Source: an uncultured Oscillospiraceae bacterium (lineage in GTDB: Bacteria; Bacillota; Clostridia; Oscillospirales; Oscillospiraceae). From it: a DNA stretch of 64,000 bases. The notes beneath the pieces are model-generated. The model saw nothing but the letters and a program-made list of their open reading frames with translations. It was not told the DNA's origin and made no database searches. Position 1 is the stretch's first letter; each line of letters starts with the position of its first letter. The translations under genes and the position numbers were made by a program. Shown piece by piece: positions 51,313-58,430 of this stretch. The stretch covers positions 1-64,000 of the forward strand of contig CANQTW010000011.1 of the NCBI GenBank assembly GCA_947626845.1, written 5' to 3'.

Positions 51313-51513
51313 AGCTTGTCAAAAACTCAATTTCGATATTTTTTCCGGCGACATGTGCGTCGGAAAAAATCCCTTTGGTCGCACAAGCGTGCGCTCTGCG
51401 TGCGCGTAGGGCGACAGCAGGGTGCTTTTCTCTGAATTTCGCAAAATTCAGAGAAAAGCGCCCGCACGTTCCCCTTGTCGGAAAAGCCCGTCAGGGCTTT
51501 TTCGACAGTCTCT
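51313..51513 (+). repeat. family A long repeat, copy A3
   Basis: It has the same order of hairpins as A1 and A2: CTTGTCAAAAACTCAATT start, T6/A6 hairpin, GTCGC/GCGAC central stem, TTCTCTGAATTT/AAATTCAGAGAA hairpin, then the TCGGAAA-AGCCCGTCAGGGC hairpin, ending GACAGTCTC. It fills the gap between the convergent dipeptidase and SLH genes. Confidence 0.82.
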
Positions 51514-51514
51514 T

Positions 51515-52789
51515 TTATCTCCCCCGCAGGCTCCTGTCCGCCATCCGCGCCAGGACCTGCGCCATCTCCGCCCGCTGAAGGGTGGAATCCGGCTTGAAAA
51601 CCCCGTTCTCCCCCAGAATCACCCCGGAGGCCGAGAGCCGCCGCACCGCGGCGGCGTACCCGCTCCCCGCCGGCACATCCTGAAAGGCCCTGGCCGTACC
51701 GGCGCTCAGCGCGTCCTCCGGCAGGGCGCGGGACATGAGGCGGGCGAAATCCGCCCTCCTGATGGGGGTGTCCGGCGGCGCGAAGTCCACGTCGATGCCC
51801 CAGCGGCGGCAGTAAGCGTAATACGGCTCATACCAGGCGCCGCCGGAGGTGAAATCCCACCCGTCGGCGTAATACCCGGACAGGAACCTGGCGCACACCG
51901 CCACGGCCTCCGCGACGGTAACCGTTCCATACGGCCCGAATCGGCCAGCGCCCTGCCCCTCCAGCAGTCTCAGCTCATAAGCCTCCCTCACGCCGGAGGC
52001 AAACCAAGCCCTGGCCGGCACGTCCGTAAAGCTCCCGCGGTAGACGCGCTTTTCCGCGAAATACCCCACAAGCTCCCGCTTCACGTCTCCCGCACCGGAG
52101 ACAAGCGACGCCATATAGTCCTCCGTGGGCTGGACGATGAAGCTGATCCGGCGTCCCTTCCCCGTCAGGTGCGTTTTGTTGAAGGAATCCCAGCTCTTCT
52201 CCGCCACGCGGACAAGCCCCTTGCCGTCGCCGTTGCCCTCCAGATAGGTGATCCCCTCTCGGTCATATCCCAAAAGGATCATCGAATGGCCCGCGCTGCC
52301 GTTGTAGCTTCCGTCGGCGTTGGCCGTGGTGCGCAGCAGCGCCCCGAAGCCCACGCCCAGCGTTGTGAAGCCGCTGTAGGAGGCCGAGGCCAGATTCCCC
52401 GCCACCCGACGGGAATGGCTCCAGCCCACGTCGTCCCCGTGATAGGGCACGTCCCCGAAAAGGGTGGCGTATACGGCGTTGGCGTATATGTAGCAGGACG
52501 TGCCGGAGTAGACCTGTCCGGTGGAGGACTTTACATAATATGTCCTCCCCAGCGGCGTGGCGCGGGTGTTCAGCACCGCCTGGGCCGGCGTCTGGCACCG
52601 GATATCCCCATACATCTCCACATCGCCCGCCAGCACCCGGTCAAGCCGCTCCACCAGCGCCGGAACGTCTGTAAAATCGGTACTTTTTACCGTCTCGACT
52701 GCCGCCTGGGTCCTTGCGCTTACCGCCGGCGCCGTCAGCGCCGCCGTCAAAAGCGCCGCCAGAAGATAAAGCCTGATTCGTTTTTTCAT
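51515..52789 (-). CDS. SLH-domain protein with cysteine-hydrolase-like domain
   Basis: The 424-residue secreted protein has a signal peptide cut near residue 25. The N-terminal domain has SGTSCYIYANAV (Cys99), AGHSMILLGYD (His168) and LEGNGDG (Asn186), the order of a papain/NlpC-like Cys-His-Asn triad. Three SLH repeats follow from about residue 250 (FTDVPARAWFASGVREAYEL; FTSGGAWYEPYYAYC; FQDVPAGSGYAAAVRRL) and anchor it to the cell wall. It may cut peptidoglycan or protein at the surface, but no family was firmly recognised for the N-terminal part. Confidence 0.78.
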   Translation of the reverse strand: MKKRIRLYLLAALLTAALTAPAVSARTQAAVETVKSTDFTDVPALVERLDRVLAGDVEMYGDIRCQTPAQAVLNTRATPLGRTYYVKSSTGQVYSGTSCYIYANAVYATLFGDVPYHGDDVGWSHSRRVAGNLASASYSGFTTLGVGFGALLRTTANADGSYNGSAGHSMILLGYDREGITYLEGNGDGKGLVRVAEKSWDSFNKTHLTGKGRRISFIVQPTEDYMASLVSGAGDVKRELVGYFAEKRVYRGSFTDVPARAWFASGVREAYELRLLEGQGAGRFGPYGTVTVAEAVAVCARFLSGYYADGWDFTSGGAWYEPYYAYCRRWGIDVDFAPPDTPIRRADFARLMSRALPEDALSAGTARAFQDVPAGSGYAAAVRRLSASGVILGENGVFKPDSTLQRAEMAQVLARMADRSLRGR

Positions 52790-52904
52790 GGTTCCCCTCC
52801 CGTTTCGCGATAGGTTAACATAATTTTATCGTCTCAGGAGAGAAACGTCAACCCCGTCCGGGGAATTGGTTAACATTACACTAATTTGGTTCAAGGAGGT
52901 TTCC

Positions 52905-53504
52905 ATGGAGCTTTTACGGATGTTCCTCACCTTCGCCAAGGTAGGCGTCATGACCTTTGGCGGCGGCTACGCCATGCTGCCCATCCTCCAGCGGGAGATC
53001 GTGGAGAAGCACAAATGGGCCACTGACGCGGAGCTCACCGACTATTTCGCCATCGGCCAGTGTACGCCGGGGATCATCGCGGTGAACACGGCCACCTTCA
53101 TTGGCCGCAAGCACAAGGGCATTTTGGGCGGCATCGTGGCCACTCTGGGCGTGGTGTTCCCGTCCCTTGTGATCATCACCCTCATCGCCGCCTTCCTCAC
53201 CAACTTCGCGGACATCCCCCTGGTGCGCAACGCCCTGGCGGGGGTCAACGCCTGTGTGGTGGCGCTGATCGCCTCCAGCGTCATAAAATTAGGCAAGACC
53301 ACCCTGAAAAATTCCCCCAGCGTGGTGATCTTCCTGTGCGTCCTGGTCCTGGCCTGCGCGGCAAACTTCGTTTCCTTCCCCGCGACCTGGTGGGGCAGGC
53401 TCCTGGACACCGTCATCTCCCCCGCCGTGCTCATCGTCTGCGCGGGCGTGGTGGGCGTGATCCTCTGGCTTCCCGCGGGTAAGAGAGGGGGCGGCAGGGA
53501 ATGA
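52905..53504 (+). CDS. chromate transporter, first half-subunit
   Basis: The 199-residue membrane protein of the CHR family has the N-terminal FAKVGVMTFGGGYAMLPIL motif, FAIGQCTPGIIAVNTATFIG and about six helices. The short CHR type works as a pair with the next gene. ATG 52905 has AAGGAGG 8 bases ahead. The physiological substrate in anaerobes may not be chromate. Confidence 0.92.
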   Translation: MELLRMFLTFAKVGVMTFGGGYAMLPILQREIVEKHKWATDAELTDYFAIGQCTPGIIAVNTATFIGRKHKGILGGIVATLGVVFPSLVIITLIAAFLTNFADIPLVRNALAGVNACVVALIASSVIKLGKTTLKNSPSVVIFLCVLVLACAANFVSFPATWWGRLLDTVISPAVLIVCAGVVGVILWLPAGKRGGGRE

Positions 53505-54076
53505 TCTATCTTCGCCTCATCTACGAGTTTTTCAAGACCGGCCTCTTCGCCGTGGGCGGCGGGCTGGCCACCATCCCCTTTTTGCGGGACATGGGCGCCT
53601 CCACCGGCTGGTTCACCGACGCGGACCTGACCACCATGATCGCCGTCAGCGAATCCACCCCCGGCCCCATGGGCGTCAATATGGCCACCTATGTGGGCTT
53701 CCACATCGCCGGCATCCCCGGCGCGGTGCTGGCCACCCTGGGGCTCATCACCCCCTCCATCCTCGTCATCCTTATCATCGCCGGCTTTCTGGCCCGCTTT
53801 CGGGAATCGAAGCTCGTGGACGCCGCCTTCAAGGGCCTGCGTCCCGCCTCCACCGCCCTCATCGCGGCGGCGGGGCTCAGCGTGGCGAAAAACGTGCTTC
53901 TGAATCTCCAGGGGGCGGAGACCGCCCTTTCCACGGTCATCCGCTGGCCGGCGCTCCTGCTGGCCGCCGCCGTCTTTGTGTGTATGCGGATAAAGCCCTT
54001 AAAGAAGCTCCACCCCATCGTCTTTATCGGCGTCTCCGCCGTCATCGGCGCGGTGTTCCGCTTCGCCGGAGCGTAA
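53501..54076 (+). CDS. chromate transporter, second half-subunit
   Basis: The 191-residue partner has FKTGLFAVGGGLATIPFL and ESTPGPMGVNMATYVGF. ATG 53501 overlaps the preceding stop by 4 bp. The pair is expected to form one membrane transporter. Confidence 0.92.
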   Translation: MIYLRLIYEFFKTGLFAVGGGLATIPFLRDMGASTGWFTDADLTTMIAVSESTPGPMGVNMATYVGFHIAGIPGAVLATLGLITPSILVILIIAGFLARFRESKLVDAAFKGLRPASTALIAAAGLSVAKNVLLNLQGAETALSTVIRWPALLLAAAVFVCMRIKPLKKLHPIVFIGVSAVIGAVFRFAGA

Positions 54077-54123
54077 TTTGGGAAATATTTGCGGAAGAAG
54101 GCCAACTTCTTGCGCGGATCAGC

Positions 54124-54152
54124 TTGCAATTGCGGTAAGAAAGGCGTATAAT
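54124..54152 (+). promoter_or_regulatory. promoter of the flavodoxin gene
   Basis: TTGCAA (54124-54129), a 17-bp spacer and TATAAT (54147-54152), 36 bp before ATG. Confidence 0.82.
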
Positions 54153-54187
54153 AAGGAAAGAAGTGCAAATTTGGGAGGCAAAAACGC

Positions 54188-54598
54188 ATGAAAACTGCCA
54201 TCCGTTACTACACTCGCTCAGGAAATACCAAAAAACTGGCCGACGCCATATCCGGGGCCGTGGGGGTCCCCGCCCTGACGGTGGCCGAACCGCTCACCGA
54301 GCGGGTGGACGTTCTCTTTCTCGGCTGTTCCTATTATGCCTTTGACGTGGACGAGGCGGTAAAGACCTTTGTGGCGCGGAACAAGGCCAACATCGGTAAG
54401 CTTGTGCTGTTTGGCACCTCCGCCATGATGAAGTCCGTCTACAAGCCCATGAAAAAGGTGGCTGACGCAAACGGCGTGGCGCTGGAGGCGGAGGATTTCC
54501 ACTGCCGCGGCTCCTTCGGTCCGGCCCACAAGGGCCGCCCCAACGCGGAGGACTGCAAAAGGTGCGCGGAGTTTGCCATGAAGGCTCTTGCGAAATAA
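54188..54598 (+). CDS. flavodoxin-family protein
   Basis: The 136-residue protein starts with the FMN phosphate loop YYTRSGNTKKLADAI and has LFLGCSYYAFDVDE and VLFGTSAMMKSVYKPMKK. It ends with HKGRPNAEDCKRCAEFAMKAL. Likely an electron carrier or quinone/nitro reductase. GGGAGGCAAA precedes ATG 54188. It is followed by an OhrR-like regulator gene, hinting at redox stress. Confidence 0.88.
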   Translation: MKTAIRYYTRSGNTKKLADAISGAVGVPALTVAEPLTERVDVLFLGCSYYAFDVDEAVKTFVARNKANIGKLVLFGTSAMMKSVYKPMKKVADANGVALEAEDFHCRGSFGPAHKGRPNAEDCKRCAEFAMKALAK

Positions 54599-54657
54599 GC
54601 AAGCCCGACCATCGGCGGAAGAGCTCCTTACGCGGGGGCTTTATGGGGGGCGCGGGA

Positions 54658-54671
54658 CGTGAAGCTTCACG
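54658..54671. promoter_or_regulatory. 14-bp palindrome upstream of the OhrR-like gene
   Basis: CGTGAAGCTTCACG is a perfect palindrome 72 bp before the regulator start codon. It could be an operator for the regulator; no promoter boxes could be placed with confidence around it. Confidence 0.35.
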
Positions 54672-54742
54672 GTGGGAAAACTGCGCGCTCTGAATAAAAC
54701 GCAATACATAGAAAACGCACGGAGAAAAATATGGAGGAAAAT

Positions 54743-55186
54743 ATGGAAGACAAGAAATATGCCGCGTTGAAGCTGGAAAATCAACTCTGCTTCCCCTTGT
54801 ACGCTTGTTCACGGGAGTTCATCAAGCGCTACAAGCCGTATCTGGACAGGCTGGATCTCACGTACACCCAGTACATCGCCATGATGGTCATGTGGGAGCG
54901 CCGCCAGGTCAACGTGAAGGAGCTGGGCGAGTGCCTGTATCTGGATTCCGGCACCCTCACGCCCCTTTTGAAGAAGATGGAACAGAAGGGCTATGTGGCC
55001 CGCGCCCGTTCCGAAAAGGACGAGCGGAACCTGATCGTCACCGTCACCGACGCCGGGATGGCCCTCCGCGACCAGGCGCTGGATATCCCCGCCGCCGTGG
55101 GTGCCTGCGTCAACCTGACCCACGAGGAGGCCGCCACCCTTTATTCCCTGCTCTACAAGGCCCTCGCCTTCGACAACGAGGAATAA
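54743..55186 (+). CDS. MarR-family regulator, OhrR-like
   Basis: The 147-residue winged-helix protein has LENQLCFPLYACSREF, where Cys16 matches the peroxide-sensing cysteine of OhrR with a second Cys22, and Tyr-rich helices (YKPYLDRLDLTYTQY). The DNA-binding part is VKELGECLYLDSGTLTPLLKKMEQKGYVAR. An ohr gene is not adjacent; the flavodoxin before it is the likely nearby target. ATG 54743 behind GGAGG is preferred, with ATG 54731 possible. Confidence 0.88.
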   Translation: MEDKKYAALKLENQLCFPLYACSREFIKRYKPYLDRLDLTYTQYIAMMVMWERRQVNVKELGECLYLDSGTLTPLLKKMEQKGYVARARSEKDERNLIVTVTDAGMALRDQALDIPAAVGACVNLTHEEAATLYSLLYKALAFDNEE

Positions 55187-55196
55187 CCTATCTTAA

Positions 55197-55233
55197 ACTG
55201 TCGGAAAAAGGCCTACGGGCTTTTTCCGACAGT
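55197..55233. repeat. family A short palindrome
   Basis: ACTGTCGGAAAAAG and CTTTTTCCGACAGT form a 14-bp stem, the same terminal hairpin as other family A copies, between convergent genes. Confidence 0.8.
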
Positions 55234-55237
55234 CTCA

Positions 55238-55266
55238 GGGGCCGCCGCAAGGCGGCCCCGTTTTTT
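55238..55266 (+). terminator. intrinsic terminator of the OhrR-like gene
   Basis: GGGGCCGCC/GGCGGCCCC stem with GCAA loop is followed by GTTTTTT. Confidence 0.88.
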
Positions 55267-55270
55267 ACGC

Positions 55271-56113
55271 TCACGCAAGGCGCTCCATCACCGTCAGGCG
55301 GGCGGGCTCCACCGGGCGGCCCTCCGCGTTCAGCGTCCCCAGGGGGGCGGTGTCGGGCCGGCTGTGGCAGTCGCTGCCGCCGGAGACCAGAAGCCCGTGC
55401 CTTTGGGCGTCCCGCTCCAGCTTTTCGCATGTCTCCACGCCGTACCTGGCGTACCAGCACTCCATGGCCGCGAGGCCATCCATAAGAAGCTCCGCAAGCA
55501 TCGAACGGTACTCCCCCTCCGTCAGCGCCCGCTTGCCCGTCTCGCCGTATGGGTGGGCCCAGACGGCCACGCCCCCGGCGGCCCGGATGGAGGCTATGAC
55601 CTCCCCGGCCTCCACTCGGTCCCCCACAGGCGGACACCTGTCCACGATCTCCCGGATGGCGGTCTGAAGGTCCGGCGCGTGCCCGTATTTCACCAGCACG
55701 TCCGCCACCTGGGGCTTTCCGGCGCCGGGCATGGCGCGCAGGCGGTCATATTCCGCCTCCGGGACAGCAAGGCCCCGCTTTTTTATGAAGCCGATCCTGG
55801 CCTCCAGCTTGTTCCGCCGGAGGGCGCCGGCGTTGTCCATGAGCTTTCGGAAGGCCGGGTGATCGAGGGCGCACCCCAGACCGAGGATATGGCAATTGCC
55901 CGTTTCGGTCCTGGCGCTCACCTCCACGCCGGGGATAAAGCGCAGGCGGTTGGGCGCGTTTTTCAAAAGCTCCCCCGCTCCGGCGGCGGTGTCGTGGTCG
56001 CAGAGGGCCAGGGTGGTGACGCCTGCCTCCAGAGCCGCCCTCGCCAGCTCCACCGGCGGCAAAAGCCCGTCGGAGGCGTTGGAGTGGGTGTGCAGGTCAA
56101 TGGTACTTCTCAT
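55271..56113 (-). CDS. PHP-domain phosphoesterase
   Basis: The 280-residue protein has the PHP metal motifs DLHTHSNASDG, LALCDHDT, IPGVEVSA, VWAHPYG and GGSDCHS in order. It resembles YciV/RNase AM (3',5'-nucleoside bisphosphate phosphatase or 5'-3' RNase). ATG 56113 follows GGGAGGG. It stands alone on the minus strand. Confidence 0.9.
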   Translation of the reverse strand: MRSTIDLHTHSNASDGLLPPVELARAALEAGVTTLALCDHDTAAGAGELLKNAPNRLRFIPGVEVSARTETGNCHILGLGCALDHPAFRKLMDNAGALRRNKLEARIGFIKKRGLAVPEAEYDRLRAMPGAGKPQVADVLVKYGHAPDLQTAIREIVDRCPPVGDRVEAGEVIASIRAAGGVAVWAHPYGETGKRALTEGEYRSMLAELLMDGLAAMECWYARYGVETCEKLERDAQRHGLLVSGGSDCHSRPDTAPLGTLNAEGRPVEPARLTVMERLA

Positions 56114-56189
56114 GCCGTTCCCTCCCGTCCTTTGCTGATTTTATTTTTATCCAGTATACCACTGCCCGCGCGGTTCGTAAAGCGCCCTG

Positions 56190-56218
56190 TTGCAAACGGC
56201 AAAATTCTCCTATATAAT
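56190..56218 (+). promoter_or_regulatory. promoter of the GNAT gene with duplicated -10
   Basis: TTGCAA (56190-56195), a 17-bp spacer and TATAAT (56213-56218). The 14-bp unit TATATAATAGCTGA (56211-56224), containing the -10, is repeated in tandem at 56225-56238, creating a second TATAAT. Confidence 0.75.
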
Positions 56219-56258
56219 AGCTGATATATAATAGCTGACGAGAGGACGTGAAAAAGCG

Positions 56259-56786
56259 ATGCCAAATGATCTGCAATTATACATTCCTCACCCGGAGGAC
56301 GGCTGGTTTTATGTGAAAATGATGTCCGATCCCGCAACGATGTCCTATAACGCGCCCTGGTTTCCGCCGGACGGGTGTATCCCCGCGCCGGAATCCGAAT
56401 GGCTGGACCTCCAGGCATTTTGGATCGGGAAGGAGCCGGAGCGGTTCTACGCTTTCCTCCAGCGGAAAAGTGACGGGGCTTTTGTGGGCGATGTGAATTA
56501 TCACTATACCCCGAAGCGGGACTGGTATGATATGGGGATCGTGATCTACGCCCCGGAGCGGGGAAAGGGATACGGCAGGCAGGGACTTCGCCTCTTGCTG
56601 GACCGCGCGTTCAAAGTGGATGGCGTCTCCCGCTTGCACAACGATTTTGAGACGACACGGGACGCGGCCTATCACATCCACAAGGCGGCTGGTTTTCGGG
56701 AAACAGGTATGGTTGACGGTATCCTTCAGCTGGAATTGACCAGGGAGGAATATTTGCGCGGCAGCTCTATTGGTTCTGAAAAATAA
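56259..56786 (+). CDS. GNAT-family N-acetyltransferase
   Basis: The 175-residue protein has the acetyl-CoA loop ERGKGYGRQGLRLLLDRAF and the following LHNDFETTRDAAYHIHKAAGFRETG typical of RimJ/RimL-like acetyltransferases. The start ATG 56259 has only a distant GAGAGGA. The substrate is unknown. Confidence 0.88.
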   Translation: MPNDLQLYIPHPEDGWFYVKMMSDPATMSYNAPWFPPDGCIPAPESEWLDLQAFWIGKEPERFYAFLQRKSDGAFVGDVNYHYTPKRDWYDMGIVIYAPERGKGYGRQGLRLLLDRAFKVDGVSRLHNDFETTRDAAYHIHKAAGFRETGMVDGILQLELTREEYLRGSSIGSEK

Positions 56787-56806
56787 CGGGCTTACGAGCC
56801 TGTTTT
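56785..56806 (+). terminator. weak terminator overlapping the GNAT stop
   Basis: AACGGGCT/AGCCTGTT stem with TACG loop runs into TTTT. The stem starts inside the stop codon. Confidence 0.5.
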
Positions 56807-56850
56807 CCCGTTTATCGTGAAACAAACCGGCAATTTAAGGAGGTCGCGTA

Positions 56851-58380
56851 ATGGATAAGACGTTTGAAAAATTTTTGCGGCGGGAGATCGACCTGGCGGC
56901 GGTGGGCGCGGTGCGCCGAACGGACAACACGCCGTATTTCTGCACGCCAAAAGGCGCGTCTATTTTCGGCTGGGCCGGGGTGGACGGGATACACTTCTGC
57001 TTCATTCGTGGCTTTGGCGGGACGGTCTTTGCCGTCAGCCCCATGAACACCCCGCCCAACTTTGTGCATCCCCTGGCCCGGAGCTTTGAGGATTTTCTGC
57101 GGCTCCTGCTGGCCTGCGGCGACACGGCGGCCCTGGAGCAGGCGTGGATGTGGGACGAGGCGCAGTTTGACGCCTTCCTCCGGGAGAATCCGCCCACGCC
57201 GGAGCAGCGGGATGTCCTCTCCCAAATCGCGGAGCGGCTGGGCCTGACGCCCATGGAGCGCCCCTGGGCGTACATCAGGGAGGTACAGTCCTCCTTCGAT
57301 TACGGCAAGATCAAATATACGGAGGACTACTATGACCTGGTCCCGGAGCCCGCCGCGGCACCGGCTCCCCCGGCGTGGAAGGTCACCTTCGACGGCGGCT
57401 TCTGGGACCATACGGGGCGGGCACGGGCCGGGAGGGAGCTGCCCCTGGGCAAAGAGCTCACCTGGGCGGGCCGCCTCTGGCTGATCCCGGCGGCGTATCT
57501 GTGTTCCAAGGGCCTGGTGCTGGACCTGTGCCAGCGGGTGGAGCCGGAGGACATCCGCGCCTTTATGGAGAAGTGGGACCTGGGGCCGGAAAACGACTCC
57601 TTTGAGCACTTCACCCAGGAGCAGCGGATGTGGATGGATCTGGAAAACCCGCTCCGTATGGATTTCTGCCCCCGTGTGGAGGTAAACGGAAAGTCCATGC
57701 GCTTTTCCCACGGCAGCGCCGTGACCTTCAATCCCTGCGTGCCGGAGGGATTCACCAATGAGCTGGAGGCCAAATGGGCCGTGGAGCACTACGGGCTGGA
57801 CATCTCCCAGGGGTGGGTCATTTACCGATACTCGTTCCCCTGGCCGTGGAAGCGCCGGCCCCAAATCAAATCTCTCTCCCTGACCATGGAACAGCATCCG
57901 GATCGGGTGCCGGGGCCGCGCTTTCAGGTCCATCAGCCCGGCGACGCCTTCGTCTTTACCCACCCGGTCAGCGGCCTTAAATATACACTGACGGTGCGGG
58001 AGTTGGAGCGGCGGACGCTCCCGGCTGGGACCTTCGGTGCGGGCGGGTTTATCTACCCCACCAATACGGTGGCTATGAGCTACACCCTCTCTCCGGAGCC
58101 GGAGGAAAGTATCTATGTCAGCGACTGCGACGAGGGCGACAGGCCCCGCAGGGTCGAGCCGGCGGGACCCTTCTCCCCCGATGCCCAGGGCTTTGCCGCC
58201 GTCATCGGCGCCATTGGCGGGGCGGACGGGCCAGCCGCCGTCCTGATCGGCGGAAAGCCCCAGGGCCGGCTCAGAGCCGCGTATGCCTCCCTGCACTTCG
58301 AGCCGGTGGAAAAGGACGTGGAATGGCGGGTGGAATTCGCGATCAAGCGGTTCGGGGACGCCTCCTTCGCTCTTTTGTGA
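56851..58380 (+). CDS. uncharacterised two-part protein with IGGADGP motif
   Basis: The 509-residue protein is not recognised. Residues 1-165 include an SMI1-like-looking segment (DNTPYFCTPKGASIFGWAGVDG; FVHPLARSFEDFLRLLLACG). After a Pro/Ala linker (about 171-178) a second domain begins with AWKVTFDGGFWDHTG. Near residues 451-467 lies VIGAIGGADGPAAVLIGG, close to the IGGADGPTAIF motif best known from sodium-pumping decarboxylase beta subunits. The protein has no membrane helices. AAGGAGG precedes ATG 56851. It is 50 bp upstream of the UvrA-like gene and may be co-transcribed. Confidence 0.6.
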   Translation: MDKTFEKFLRREIDLAAVGAVRRTDNTPYFCTPKGASIFGWAGVDGIHFCFIRGFGGTVFAVSPMNTPPNFVHPLARSFEDFLRLLLACGDTAALEQAWMWDEAQFDAFLRENPPTPEQRDVLSQIAERLGLTPMERPWAYIREVQSSFDYGKIKYTEDYYDLVPEPAAAPAPPAWKVTFDGGFWDHTGRARAGRELPLGKELTWAGRLWLIPAAYLCSKGLVLDLCQRVEPEDIRAFMEKWDLGPENDSFEHFTQEQRMWMDLENPLRMDFCPRVEVNGKSMRFSHGSAVTFNPCVPEGFTNELEAKWAVEHYGLDISQGWVIYRYSFPWPWKRRPQIKSLSLTMEQHPDRVPGPRFQVHQPGDAFVFTHPVSGLKYTLTVRELERRTLPAGTFGAGGFIYPTNTVAMSYTLSPEPEESIYVSDCDEGDRPRRVEPAGPFSPDAQGFAAVIGAIGGADGPAAVLIGGKPQGRLRAAYASLHFEPVEKDVEWRVEFAIKRFGDASFALL

Positions 58381-58430
58381 GATAAAGAACCAGAAATTTA
58401 CGAATCGGTACGATCCAAGGAGCTTTCTAT

